This document shows, piece after piece, positions 1-10,133 of a stretch of 64,000 nt of DNA. The notes beneath the pieces are model-generated. The model searched no databases. It saw nothing but the letters and a program-made list of their open reading frames with translations, and had not been told where the DNA came from. This stretch comes from an uncultured Lachnospiraceae bacterium (lineage in GTDB: Bacteria; Bacillota; Clostridia; Lachnospirales; Lachnospiraceae), in NCBI GenBank assembly GCA_947626915.1, contig CANQUA010000004.1:1-64000 (forward strand), given 5' to 3'. Numbering within the stretch: the stretch's first letter is position 1; the number at the start of each line of letters is the position of its first letter. Both the position numbers and the translations under genes were made by a program.

Positions 1-1
1 T

Positions 2-77
2 GGTGGGTATAGCGCAGTTGGTTAGCGCGCCAGATTGTGGCTCTGGAGGCCCAGGGTTCGAGTCCCTGTATCCACCC
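2..77 (+). tRNA. tRNA-His (anticodon GTG)
   Basis: Cloverleaf readable: acceptor GGTGGGT/ATCCACC, anticodon loop cagattGTGgctctg, T-arm gggttcgagtccc, extra 5' G typical of tRNA-His. Confidence 0.95.
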
Positions 78-208
78 TCCTTTGAAAATGGGCCGGCGAC
101 GGCTTTTTTTCTTACGAAGAATCTTACTTTGTGTTATGACAGCAGCTGCTGAGAAAACAGATGAACGGTGCGAGATGATCTCGATGAGATACATGAGGAC
201 CTGCATTT

Positions 209-280
209 TGGGCTATCGCCAAGCGGTAAGGCACAGGACTTTGACTCCTGCATTCGTTGGTTCGAATCCAACTAGCCCAG
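209..280 (+). tRNA. tRNA-Gln (anticodon TTG)
   Basis: Acceptor TGGGCTA/TAGCCCA, anticodon loop cttTGactc with TTG, T-arm ttggttcgaatccaa. Confidence 0.95.
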
Positions 281-486
281 CTGATAAAGTATCAATATAG
301 GGTTATTGGTACTTTATTTTTATCCTTTTATCCCGGCTGTACCGTATAGTTGGGACGCCGGATGCGTTTGCCGCGGGCGTCCGGGGTATGCGGGCGGCAA
401 ACGTGTGGGGTTTGGGCGGACGCCGGACGGCGGGAGGCATCCCGGGGACCGGCGGAAAATAAAACAGGACGCGAGGAGGGAAGCGT

Positions 487-996
487 ATGAAGTACACATC
501 GGCGGAAGCGGCCAAATTGCTTCGCAAACTGAATGAAGAAAAGAATTCCCTGATGAAACGGGAAGAACTCAGCAGCGTCTTTATCGCGGCGGTAGGCGAG
601 AATGTGGAAGACGTGCGGCCGGAGTATGATTACCGGAAAACGCAGGACGGACTGGAAGAACTGGACCGAAAGATCCGGGTGCTGAAGCATGCGCTGAACG
701 TTTTCAATCTCACTCAGACGGTGCCGGGATTTGATATGACCATCGATCAGGTCCTCGTCTATATCCCGCAGCTTTCTGCGCAAAAAGCGAAACTGTTCGG
801 GATGGCGTCCCGTCTCCCGCGGGAGCGGATGGCCGCGTACGGGCGCGGTTCGAGCAGCATCATCGAATACAGCTACGCCAATTTCGACATCGCGCAGGCC
901 CAGGCCGATTATGAGAAAGTGTCGGAAGAACTGGCCAGGCTCCAGACCGCGCTGGATGTAGTCAACAATACGGAACAGCTGGAGCTTCCGTTTTAA
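487..996 (+). CDS. Conserved hypothetical protein, helical/coiled-coil (DIP1984-like layout)
   Basis: 169-aa ORF, gaggaggg SD upstream of ATG; alternating charged helical segments. Confidence 0.6.
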   Translation: MKYTSAEAAKLLRKLNEEKNSLMKREELSSVFIAAVGENVEDVRPEYDYRKTQDGLEELDRKIRVLKHALNVFNLTQTVPGFDMTIDQVLVYIPQLSAQKAKLFGMASRLPRERMAAYGRGSSSIIEYSYANFDIAQAQADYEKVSEELARLQTALDVVNNTEQLELPF

Positions 997-1215
997 GCGT
1001 TTTTCATGAACGGGCCGCCTCTTTCCGGGGCGGTTTCCCGGGACGGAACAGGCATTTCCCAAAATCTGAGGCCTATGGCAGAATACGTTCAGGGTTTACG
1101 TTCGGGTTTTCCGTTATTCCTTTTGGTTATACGTTTATGTTCAAAGACTGGGGAAACGCTGATTTGAATCCGGATCGATGCCGTTTTGTCCGAAAACTTG
1201 CCCGCCTTGTGCGGG

Positions 1216-1251
1216 CGGCGGCCGAAGTACGGTTACAGGCCGCCGGTTTTT
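1216..1251 (+). terminator. Rho-independent terminator
   Basis: CGGCGGCC...GGCCGCCG stem followed by GTTTTTG. Confidence 0.75.
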
Positions 1252-1321
1252 GTCTCTAAACAAAGGTTTTTATTGAAAAGCCTGCCGCAATTATTTATAA
1301 TTGATAGAAAGGAAGGTGGCG

Positions 1322-1660
1322 ATGATCTTGTATCCGGTGGTTCAGAATGAAATAGGAGAGTTCACGGCCTTGGTGAAGGAATGCTTTGGCGGGAGTCTGG
1401 AAAAGATCATCCTGTACGGTTCCTATGCCAGAGGGGATTATGATGAAACTTCTGATATCGACATCATGGTGCTTGTATCGCTTCCTGACGAAGAGATCCG
1501 GCGAAATGAAAACCGTATTTATGACGAGGCATTTGAGCTGGAACTCAAGTACGGAAAAGTCCTGTCGCCGGTGATCCGAAATCAGGACTTTTTCGAGTAT
1601 TGGTCAGACACGCTTCCTTTTTACAGAAATGTCAGAACGGAGGGAGTGGAGATCGCATGA
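1322..1660 (+). CDS. MNT-type minimal nucleotidyltransferase (antitoxin-like)
   Basis: GSYARGDYDETSDIDIMV matches the GSxAxGxxxxxSDxD nucleotidyltransferase motif; ggaaggtgg SD. Confidence 0.85.
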   Translation: MILYPVVQNEIGEFTALVKECFGGSLEKIILYGSYARGDYDETSDIDIMVLVSLPDEEIRRNENRIYDEAFELELKYGKVLSPVIRNQDFFEYWSDTLPFYRNVRTEGVEIA

Positions 1661-2049
1661 CAGAGAAACAGAAGGAATTGTGCAATTACCGGCTGGCTCA
1701 GGCAGAAGAGACATTGCGGAGTTCAAAACTGTGTCTGGAAAATCGTTTTTATAAGGATGCGCTCAACCGTTCTTATTACGCGGCGTTTTATGGGGTAAAG
1801 GCGGTTTTAGCTCTGGCAGATATTGACTTCAAAAGACATAAGGATGTGATTGCATATTTTAACCAATATTATGTGGCATCCGGCATGTTTGAGAGTGCGG
1901 TGGGGAAACGTCTTGCGCGTCTCCAGAAAAAGAGGGAAAGCGGTGACTATGATGATTTCTTCATCGTATCTCGGGAAGAAGCGGAGGAGCAACTCCAGTC
2001 GGCGGAAGCAGTATTGAAAGCAATCCGGCAATATCTGGGAAAAGAATAG
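1657..2049 (+). CDS. HEPN domain protein (toxin-like partner)
   Basis: NRSYYAAFYGVKAVLALADIDFKRHKD typical HEPN segment; ATGA overlap with the MNT stop. Confidence 0.85.
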   Translation: MTEKQKELCNYRLAQAEETLRSSKLCLENRFYKDALNRSYYAAFYGVKAVLALADIDFKRHKDVIAYFNQYYVASGMFESAVGKRLARLQKKRESGDYDDFFIVSREEAEEQLQSAEAVLKAIRQYLGKE

Positions 2050-2155
2050 GAGGTCTCTTTGACGTGTGGCCATTTGAGAAATTTAGTGTTGCACGGATGG
2101 AGAAAATAGTGTATAATTCGGTTACATCATTGATCATGGCATCATTACCAGATAT

Positions 2156-2235
<80 letters not shown>

Positions 2236-2659
2236 TACATTGTTTCAATCTGCTATAAAAATTCAGTTGTTCTGATATATGATAAGAGTCATAGTACTAT
2301 GTCTGACTTGTCCGTTCCCTAATCGCTGTCTGTGAAATGATTCGTATAATAGATACGATGGAGGTCTAAAGGTAACCTACTGGAAGTTGAACTGTCGACG
2401 GAGTGCGTTTTCTAGCGGCAAGGCGTTGCTGAAAGAGATGTACTTGTCAATGTTTGAGACAACGAAGAAATGAATAATGTTAATCTGGGAGCAGGGAGCA
2501 GTATATGGGGGCTGGGCATCATGTATGAGAGTTGGTTGCCAGTATAAATCCAAGGGAGCAAAGAACAAGCGATTTTTCTGCCTACGCTTAACATTCACAA
2601 AAATGAAGTACATATAAAGCAAAGAAAGGGAGCCTCAACGGCCCCCAGTCTCCGAGAGT

Positions 2660-3280
2660 TTGCCGGATTCCATGCGGCAGCGCAGGGCGATTCCCTTTGT
2701 GCGGGCGTACGCCGCTGAAAGCGGAGAGAACCTGCCCTGTCTGTCGGCGGAATGCGATGATGATACGAGAATTGGGCAGCTCCCCCTGTTGTTTGACAAA
2801 CCTCTGTATGGGAAACGAAAGGCCATTCTGACGGAGGAAATGAGCCGGTTTCTTGAATGGTTGAATTTTGATGTTTCTTCTCTTATCGCGGCCGTTTCTG
2901 AAAATATACGGAATGCCCTTTCCGGCGGGAATGGCAGAGCGTTGGAAATATTTGCCCTTTACGTCCGGGGGGAAACGCCGGAATCGATAGGGAATCGTTA
3001 TGGAATTACGCGGGAGCGCGTCAGGCAAATAGAGAAAAAGGGCGAAGAAATATTCTGGAATATATATAAAAAACAGAAATACGATCTGATCATGCTCCTC
3101 TATGCGTCGCGCAGCGGAGACAGCGTCCTTCCTTTCAATGAGGTCAGGGAAGCAGTAGGGGATACGCTCGCAACGGTTTTACGGACTTTTGTCCGGTATA
3201 AAGCGAATCACAGCCTTTATGATTACGTAAAGGAACTTGACGCCATTGTGATAAAAACGGGTGAGACAGAGGACGGATAG
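2660..3280 (+). CDS. Protein with sigma-70 region 4-like helix-turn-helix; possibly a truncated remnant
   Basis: NRYGITRERVRQIEKKGEEIF is sigma region 4.2-like; no clear SD at the TTG/ATG start candidates. Confidence 0.5.
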   Translation: MPDSMRQRRAIPFVRAYAAESGENLPCLSAECDDDTRIGQLPLLFDKPLYGKRKAILTEEMSRFLEWLNFDVSSLIAAVSENIRNALSGGNGRALEIFALYVRGETPESIGNRYGITRERVRQIEKKGEEIFWNIYKKQKYDLIMLLYASRSGDSVLPFNEVREAVGDTLATVLRTFVRYKANHSLYDYVKELDAIVIKTGETEDG

Positions 3281-3289
3281 AACGAAAGC

Positions 3290-3317
3290 GGGGCATCTGA
3301 AACCAATCGGATGCCCC
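3290..3317. terminator. Hairpin between convergent genes
   Basis: GGGGCATC tgaaaccaatcg GATGCCCC perfect stem. Confidence 0.6.
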
Positions 3318-3326
3318 GGCGTTGGT

Positions 3327-4397
3327 CTACCCTTCCGTCGAATCTCTGTAGATCAGCTCTGTCTCTGTATACATGATCCGGTAATGCAGCGACGGTTCTT
3401 TGATGCGCGACAGCAGGAGCTGTACGGCCGCGAAGCCCATGATCTGGCTGTGGATATGGATCGTGGTCAGGGTCGGCGTCATGACCCGGGACTCCGGGGA
3501 ATCGTCGAAGCCGCAGAGCCAGACATCCTTCGGAACAGATTTGCCGAGCTTCTTCAGCGCCGTGAGAGTGTCGATCGCGACGAAGTCATTGGCGCAGAGA
3601 AATACGTCCGGAAGCCGTTTGAGTTTGCGGAGCTTTTTTTCCAGGTAACCGAGGTAGGCGTTTCTGTCCGGAGAAACCGTGCCGTCCGAGGCCCGGATGA
3701 GGCAGCAGTCTTCATCGACCGGCAGTCCCAGGGTATACATGGCATTGCGGAACGCCATATAGCGCTCATAGAAGGACTGGCAGTGAAGGTATTCGCCGAT
3801 GAAGCCGATCCTGGACTTGCCGCGGATGGCCATTTCTTTCACGAAACGGCCGATCTCGGTCTGATTGTCCATATACAGCCGGTCTGCTTCCAGCGGGTAG
3901 TCGAAGCAGCCGGCAGGCGTATCGATGAAGAGAACCGGGAGCCCCTGGCGGCAGAGCATATGGCTGTAAGCATGGTCGAAAATTTCCACGCATACAATGC
4001 CGGCGGTCCTGGAAGGATTAAAGGAGACCGGCAGACGGCAGGCGGGCCGGTCCTCGGGGGAGACCCGGTGCAGAGTCAGGCTGTATCCTGCCTGGGTCAG
4101 CTCATGCTGGAGCTTGTCCAGGATCACGGAAGCCACATGGGAGCTTCCGAGGGCGGAACCGGTCAGCAGAGCGATCTCCCGCTTATCGGTGGGCCCGGGG
4201 GAGGCCGGAGAGGTTCTGGCCGGATCGGCAAGCGTCATGTAGGAGAATTGTTTGTAGCCCATTTCCTGGGCTTTCTTAAGTACCTTTTCCCTGGTCGCAT
4301 CGGCCAGAATCCCCGTATTGTTAATTGCTTTGGATACGGTATTGCGCGAGATGCCAAGCGCGTCCGCAATATCCTGTATCGTGACCCGTTCCGCCAT
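3327..4397 (-). CDS. LacI family transcriptional regulator
   Basis: MAERVTIQDIADALGISRNTVSKAINNTG HTH followed by a periplasmic-binding-like domain. Confidence 0.93.
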   Translation of the reverse strand: MAERVTIQDIADALGISRNTVSKAINNTGILADATREKVLKKAQEMGYKQFSYMTLADPARTSPASPGPTDKREIALLTGSALGSSHVASVILDKLQHELTQAGYSLTLHRVSPEDRPACRLPVSFNPSRTAGIVCVEIFDHAYSHMLCRQGLPVLFIDTPAGCFDYPLEADRLYMDNQTEIGRFVKEMAIRGKSRIGFIGEYLHCQSFYERYMAFRNAMYTLGLPVDEDCCLIRASDGTVSPDRNAYLGYLEKKLRKLKRLPDVFLCANDFVAIDTLTALKKLGKSVPKDVWLCGFDDSPESRVMTPTLTTIHIHSQIMGFAAVQLLLSRIKEPSLHYRIMYTETELIYRDSTEG

Positions 4398-4562
4398 GAA
4401 AGTCCTCCTTTGCATTCCGCCAGCGTGCCGTCCGGCTCCTGCCGTTTGTCCGGACACGGAACCGTTTTCTGTCAGCTATTATTATAATGCACAAACGGCG
4501 CTGTGCCAAATACAAAATGTAAAAATTTCATCCTAATTACAGAAGTAATCGGAACTGTATTT

Positions 4563-6953
4563 TTACATATGCACAAATGGCTCCGGCTGCTGCTGGGTTT
4601 CCGCTCCGCTGTCCGGAATCCGCCATACCGTCGATACTTTGAACAGATCGTCGTCCAGCTGGATCTCCAACCGCCCGCCCTGCAGCTCCGTGAAGCTCTT
4701 GGCGATGGCCAGTCCCAGACCGCTGCCCTCTGTGTTGCGGGAGGCGTCCCCGCGGACAAAACGGTCGGTGAGTTCGGAGGGATTGACGTGCAGCTCATCG
4801 GCGGAAATATTTTTTAATGTGACAGTCAGTTCCCCGTCCGCGACGGTACCGGTGACGTAGACCCGCGTACCGGCGAGGGCGTATTTGGCGATGTTTCCGA
4901 ACAGATTCTCGTAAATCCGATAGGTTTTCTGGCTGTCCAAGGGCAGGATCACCTTCTGCTCCGGCAGGTTCATCCGCATGTCCAGGCGGGCGGCGGTCAG
5001 CTGGTCGGACATTTCGATGGCCACCTGCCGGACCAGGTTTAAAATATCCACATCCATGATATTGAGCTGGACGGTGCGGGAGGTGGCCTTGCTGATCTCA
5101 AACAGGTCTTCGATCAGAACTTTCAGCCGCAGCGCCTTGGTCTCCAGGGTATCCAGATATTTGATCCGCTGTTCCGCCGTGGTTTCCTTATCCTTCAGCA
5201 GACCGATGTAGGTAATGATGGCGGTCAGCGGCGTCTTCAGGTCGTGGGAGACGTTGGTGATCAGTTCTGTTTTCATCCGCTGGCTCTTGATCTCCTCATC
5301 CACGGCGCGGCGGAAGCCCTGCTGGATGCGGGTGATCTGCTGCTTGAAGGGCTCGAAAATGCCCAGATCGGCGGTGATGGACACGTCCAGATTGCCGTTG
5401 GCGATCTCGTTGGTGGCGACCAGGATCTGGCGGTACTGTTCCTGGAGGTCGCCGGCGTATTTTTTCAATATGAAATAGAGGATCACTGAGTAAGCCGCGA
5501 TGAACGGCAGGGCTTTGCTCCATAAAAAGCGGGAGATCAGCATCAGCACCGCGTTGGCGGCGATCAGGCGCAGGATTATCATGTGGACCGGCCGGGTCAC
5601 GTCTAAATGGGTCAGGGTCTGGTAAAAGCCGAGGGCTTTCGAGTATGCGAACGGGAAAATGCGGAAGACGGAGCTGTGTTCCCGCAGATAGCCGCGCAGT
5701 CCCAGGCGCCACACCGGCCGCAGCAGGCTGCCCGCGCACCAGGCCAGGAAAAACAGGAAAGACAGGAGAGACAGGTACACGGCCGCGGCTCCTATGGACA
5801 AGAGGCGGCCGGAGGCGCCGGAGAGCATCAGGATCACGTAATGGACGCTGGCGAGCAGGCCCAGAAGCAGCGCCGCGGCGATCTCAGCGGCGTATCCTGG
5901 GACCGCGGGAAATTTCGGCACGAAAGGCAGAAACGCGCACAGGAGCACAGCCAGGCAGGCCAGCACATAGAACCGGTCGACGCCGGCCCGCATGAATCCG
6001 GAGTACTGTTCCCGGTACAGATTGGTGTAGGCGCCGTACTGGAGAGAGAGCCCGCCGCTGAAACGGTGCATTTTTTCCCAGGTGGAGAGGCGCAGGCCGT
6101 AGACGATCCGGCAGTTTCGGATCGGGGTCTCATGGGTATAACGGTTAAAGATCTCCATGGAGAGGTTTTCATAGGTGATGACGGAATCGCTGGGCAGAGC
6201 GAAATCGCCGGTCAGCTGGGAGGCGTACCGGAATACAGTCTCGCTGTCCGCGGATGTGCCGCGGGCGGGTTCCATTGTGAAGAAATCATTTCCTGCGGTA
6301 TAGGCGTCGTATGCTTCGGATGTGCCGGCAATGGTGTAGGAGTCGTTTACCGTGGCCGCGCCGACAGAGGAATATCCGTTTTCATCGAAATCAAATTCCA
6401 GCAGAAGATAGTAGGGGGATCCGTCCGAGGGGAAAGAGGCCGTGCCGGAGTTGGTCAGGACCGCGTCGCCGTCCGGAGGGCCGATCCAGTAGTCGTAGAT
6501 GATGCTGAGAGCGCTGAAAGAGGATTCCAGTCCCGAAAAATAATCGCTGAGATTCAGCAAGGCGTCGTTGAACGAGTTTAGGAGCAGGTCCGCGTCAGCG
6601 TAGGAAGCGCTGCCGTCCGAATATTCTTCCGGATATTCGGAATCGTCTTCCGCATCGTCTGCCCGGTACTGCCCCTGCAGGAGCTGATCGACGGGAGAAC
6701 CGGCGTCGATCGGATAATACAGGTCCGTGTAGCTTAATCCGGAGGCGTTCCGGAAATTGTAATAGTTTCGGTACAGGATCTGGTTGAACTGATAAAGGGT
6801 CTGGATGTTTTCCGCCGATGTGACGGGGTTCGTCATTTGGGCTTCCGCCTGCGACCGGAACCAGCTGAGACGCGACAGGAACAGCAGGCCGAATGCCAGG
6901 CTGACGGCGGCCCCCGTCAGGAGCCAGGGAAGAGCTTTCCGTTTTTCTTTCAT
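4563..6953 (-). CDS. Sensor histidine kinase with extracellular N-terminal sensor and multiple TM segments
   Basis: TNVSHDLKTPLTAIITYIGLL H-box, GSGLGLAIAKSFTELQGG ATPase motif. Confidence 0.93.
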   Translation of the reverse strand: MKEKRKALPWLLTGAAVSLAFGLLFLSRLSWFRSQAEAQMTNPVTSAENIQTLYQFNQILYRNYYNFRNASGLSYTDLYYPIDAGSPVDQLLQGQYRADDAEDDSEYPEEYSDGSASYADADLLLNSFNDALLNLSDYFSGLESSFSALSIIYDYWIGPPDGDAVLTNSGTASFPSDGSPYYLLLEFDFDENGYSSVGAATVNDSYTIAGTSEAYDAYTAGNDFFTMEPARGTSADSETVFRYASQLTGDFALPSDSVITYENLSMEIFNRYTHETPIRNCRIVYGLRLSTWEKMHRFSGGLSLQYGAYTNLYREQYSGFMRAGVDRFYVLACLAVLLCAFLPFVPKFPAVPGYAAEIAAALLLGLLASVHYVILMLSGASGRLLSIGAAAVYLSLLSFLFFLAWCAGSLLRPVWRLGLRGYLREHSSVFRIFPFAYSKALGFYQTLTHLDVTRPVHMIILRLIAANAVLMLISRFLWSKALPFIAAYSVILYFILKKYAGDLQEQYRQILVATNEIANGNLDVSITADLGIFEPFKQQITRIQQGFRRAVDEEIKSQRMKTELITNVSHDLKTPLTAIITYIGLLKDKETTAEQRIKYLDTLETKALRLKVLIEDLFEISKATSRTVQLNIMDVDILNLVRQVAIEMSDQLTAARLDMRMNLPEQKVILPLDSQKTYRIYENLFGNIAKYALAGTRVYVTGTVADGELTVTLKNISADELHVNPSELTDRFVRGDASRNTEGSGLGLAIAKSFTELQGGRLEIQLDDDLFKVSTVWRIPDSGAETQQQPEPFVHM

Positions 6954-6966
6954 GGGTCTATCCTTT

Positions 6967-7677
6967 CTAATGTTTCTCGATCTTGTAGCCGACGCCCCAT
7001 ACAACCTTCAGATATTTGGGATTTTTCGGGTCGATTTCGATCTTTTCCCGGATGTTGCGGACGTGGACCATGATCGTGTCGGTGTTGACGGCTTTTTCGT
7101 TCCAGATGCGTTCGTAGATTTCTTCGGCGGAGAACACGCGGCCGGGGTGGCGGATCAGCAGATGGACGATCTTAAATTCCAGCGGCGTCAGCTTCACCGG
7201 CTCGCCGTCCACCGTCACTTCCACCGTATCCTCGTTCAGCTCCAGTCCGCCGATGGTGTAAATGTGGTCGCTGGCGGCGGGACGGCTGGTGGCGGACAGG
7301 TATTTGGAATAGCGGCGCAGATGGGAATTGACGCGCGCCAGCAGTTCCAGAGGTGTGAAGGGCTTGGTCACGTAATCATCCGCGCCCATGTTCAGGCCCA
7401 TGATCTTGTCGACCTCCTCGGATTTGGCGGAGAGGATGATCACGGGAAATTCCCGGTCCATGGCCCGCAGCTTCATCAGCATGGTCACGCCGTCCATGAC
7501 CGGCATCATCACGTCCACGATGGCTAAGTGGATCTCTTCTCTGGCGATAATGTCCAGCCCTTCCTTTCCGTTTGCGGCGGTAGAGACCTGGTAGCCCTGG
7601 TTTTTCAGATAAATCTCAATGCCCTCGCGGATCTCTTTGTCGTCTTCGGTTACCAATATATGAAAATCCTGGTTCAT
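6967..7677 (-). CDS. OmpR/PhoB-family response regulator
   Basis: Receiver with VDVMMPVMDG and winged-helix C-terminus ending VVWGVGYKIEK. Confidence 0.95.
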   Translation of the reverse strand: MNQDFHILVTEDDKEIREGIEIYLKNQGYQVSTAANGKEGLDIIAREEIHLAIVDVMMPVMDGVTMLMKLRAMDREFPVIILSAKSEEVDKIMGLNMGADDYVTKPFTPLELLARVNSHLRRYSKYLSATSRPAASDHIYTIGGLELNEDTVEVTVDGEPVKLTPLEFKIVHLLIRHPGRVFSAEEIYERIWNEKAVNTDTIMVHVRNIREKIEIDPKNPKYLKVVWGVGYKIEKH

Positions 7678-7803
7678 CTTGTTTTCCTCACTGTAGTCTG
7701 AAAATATTCGCGGGCACCGGAGGCGGCTGCCCGGCGTCCCGGGCCGGCTGTCCGCGCACGGCGTGTCCCGGACAGGATTGGTCCGGAACGAACGTTTCGC
7801 GTC

Positions 7804-9171
7804 TCATAGGGTGAACTCCCATACGCCTGCGCCCGGCCGCGTCCGCTCCCGGCGGTATTGCGCGATACTCTTATTATAAAGTCGGATCGCTTTTCTCACA
7901 ACTGCTTCTTCGCGAAAATCTTCGGCTGTCCGGCGGGCCTGAGCGCGGAGGCGTTCCTGCAGCCGCGGATGTTCGGTGAAGAAAAGCAGCCGCCGGGCCA
8001 GCGCTTCTTCGCTTTCCGTTTCCGCGCAGAGGAGACCGTTGACGCCGTCCGTTACCAGGTCCCGGACGCCGCTGCCCGCCAGAGCGACGACCGGCGTGCC
8101 GCCGGCGAAAGCTTCCGGGATCACGATTCCCTGGGTTTCGGTCCGGGAGGCGAAAAAGAACGCGTCGGCCGCCGCGTAGTAGGGAGTCAGATCCCGGTGG
8201 GGGAGCTGTCCCAGGAAGAAAACCTCCTGCGTCAGTCCGAGCCGGCTGCGGAGCGCTTCATATTCCGTCCGGTCCGGCCCGTCGCCGATCAGGAGCAGCC
8301 GGAACGGGCGGGCGTAAAGCTCCTTGAAACAGGCGGCGCTCCGCAGCAGGAACGGAATGTTTTTCTCGTGGGCCATGCGGGATACCGACAGGAACAGGGG
8401 AATTTTTTCCGCCCGGAACCGTTTCCGGATCTGCCGGACCATTTCGGCGTCCGCCTGAAAGCACGCATCCTCGATGCCGGTGGGCAAAAGCGCGACCCGG
8501 TCCGGGTCGTATCCGCAGGTTTCGGTCAGGTAGTTCCGGATGCCGCCGGTGGGGGCAAAGACCTGGCAGCAGTTCTGGAGGAAGAGATGCAGGTAAAGGG
8601 GGACAATCCCGTCGCGGATGCCGGAAAGGGCCGTGCGTTCCATGCGTAAGCGGAAGCTGCCGGTTTCGCCCGCGTTCCGCTCCAGGCGGCGGACGCTTTT
8701 GAAAGAGCAGAGATACTGTTCGTAGCGGGTATGGTACGTAAATACCAGCGGCACGCCGTATTTGCGGGAGAGGGAAACGGCGGTGTTGCCCAGGACCACG
8801 GGATGGTGGACATGGATGAGATCGTAGCCGCCGCGGGCAAATGCCTCCTCGATGCGCGGGTCCAGCGGATTGGGAACCACCGTTCCGCCGGGGAAACGCC
8901 GGGCGAACGCGGCGCAGCGGAAGACGGGGACGGCCGGGGCGGGCGTGCTCGCAGGGATGCGGCTGTATCCGGCTGCGGGAATGTCCGGCGAGGGCTGCGG
9001 GCAATTTTCGGGATGCGTGGGGACCGTATTTTCGTATTTTTCCGGATATTCCGGCGCGAATACCGTGACCCGGTGTCCGGCCGCCTGCAGTCCCTGGGCC
9101 AGCAGTTCGACGGAGATGGGCACGCCGCCGACAAAGGGTTTATAGTTGTTGGTCATGAGCGCGATGTTCAT
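7804..9171 (-). CDS. Glycosyltransferase family 4 protein
   Basis: MNIALMTNNYKPFVGGVPISVELLAQGL start; LLIGDGPDRTEYEAL and SRTETQGIVIPEAFAGGTPVVA motifs. Confidence 0.92.
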   Translation of the reverse strand: MNIALMTNNYKPFVGGVPISVELLAQGLQAAGHRVTVFAPEYPEKYENTVPTHPENCPQPSPDIPAAGYSRIPASTPAPAVPVFRCAAFARRFPGGTVVPNPLDPRIEEAFARGGYDLIHVHHPVVLGNTAVSLSRKYGVPLVFTYHTRYEQYLCSFKSVRRLERNAGETGSFRLRMERTALSGIRDGIVPLYLHLFLQNCCQVFAPTGGIRNYLTETCGYDPDRVALLPTGIEDACFQADAEMVRQIRKRFRAEKIPLFLSVSRMAHEKNIPFLLRSAACFKELYARPFRLLLIGDGPDRTEYEALRSRLGLTQEVFFLGQLPHRDLTPYYAAADAFFFASRTETQGIVIPEAFAGGTPVVALAGSGVRDLVTDGVNGLLCAETESEEALARRLLFFTEHPRLQERLRAQARRTAEDFREEAVVRKAIRLYNKSIAQYRRERTRPGAGVWEFTL

Positions 9172-9181
9172 AAGCGCCTCC

Positions 9182-9697
9182 TTATCCTCTTCCGAGCAGT
9201 CGGAAGACTTGTTCTCCGCAGGCGTAGCCGGCGCCCACAAACACCAGGTTCCAGACAATGATGCCCAGGGCGGAGCTGATTACGTACTGCGTCAGGTCCA
9301 TTTTCAGGATGCCGGCGGGGATGGAAACAATGGTGCGGGCGGCGGGGAAAAGCTTGGCGATGAAGATGCCGAAAAAGCCCTTTTGCCTGATCCAGTCCAG
9401 TTTCGTTTCCAGCTGACGGCGCTTGTCGGGGTGACGGTCCATGTAGCGCTGCAGGATTCTGCTTCCTCCGAAACGGCCGATCCCGTAGAGGATCATGCTT
9501 CCGATGAGGCCGGCCGCCACGGTGACGGTCATGACGCGTAAGAAGCTGATCTGCCCCCTGGCCGCCATGACGCCGGACAGCGGCATGACGACGCCGGCGG
9601 GGAAACCGGGCAGGTTCATATATTCCAGCAGTACGATGGTAAAGATAGCCGCTTCGCCGTAGCGGAGAAAGTATGCGGTAAAAGTTGTGATGTCCAT
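9182..9697 (-). CDS. DedA family membrane protein
   Basis: FAKLFPAARTIVSIPAGILKM-type motif (FIAKLFPAARTIVSIPAG) and hydrophobic profile. Confidence 0.9.
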   Translation of the reverse strand: MDITTFTAYFLRYGEAAIFTIVLLEYMNLPGFPAGVVMPLSGVMAARGQISFLRVMTVTVAAGLIGSMILYGIGRFGGSRILQRYMDRHPDKRRQLETKLDWIRQKGFFGIFIAKLFPAARTIVSIPAGILKMDLTQYVISSALGIIVWNLVFVGAGYACGEQVFRLLGRG

Positions 9698-9856
9698 AAT
9701 GTCCGCCTCCTTTTCCCTTATCATAAAAGGCGAAACTAAAAATGACCGGCAGGAAAAATGAAAGAATTTCTAAAGAATCGCTGTGTTTTTTCGCAGGTGC
9801 CGGAAAGGGATACGCCGCGCGCGGGGCCGGGTAAATTTCTCTTGGGAAAATTTCTC

Positions 9857-9884
9857 TTGCATTTTTGGCGAGGGATTATATAAT
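9857..9884 (+). promoter_or_regulatory. Candidate sigma-70 promoter reading toward the ABC-F gene
   Basis: TTGCAT - 16 nt - TATAAT. Confidence 0.6.
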
Positions 9885-9927
9885 AGAAGTAAGAAAAAAG
9901 AAAGGCGCTGCGGCGCAGGGTGAGGAA

Positions 9928-10079
9928 ATGACCGGGAGATAGTTGTATTTCGATGAAGCAAATAGCGGCGGACCTATGGAGATAGGTTTATTTGCATGCA
10001 CCGAAATCGATTATCTCACAAACGGCGGATCCTTTTTCTGCGTCCGGTTGGGCGGAAAGACAGGATTTGTTTGTGTGAG
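9928..10079 (+). promoter_or_regulatory. Structured leader with two tiny ORFs (MTGR, MKQIAADLWR) and hairpins, upstream of the ABC-F gene
   Basis: ORFs at 9928-9942 and 9953-9985; hairpin CAAATA..ACCTAT-GGAG-ATAGGT.TATTTG at 9959-9994; longer-range CTCACAAAC/GTTTGTGTGAG pairing at about 10014-10079. Confidence 0.45.
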
Positions 10080-10133
10080 TCTGTTTTCGGTGAGAGAGCA
10101 GGCTTTTTTGTTGTCCGGAGAAGCGGCCGGATA

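Noticed and set aside
3261-4487. 408-aa + strand ORF opposite the LacI regulator
   Set aside because: Antisense translation of a clear LacI gene, no recognisable domain
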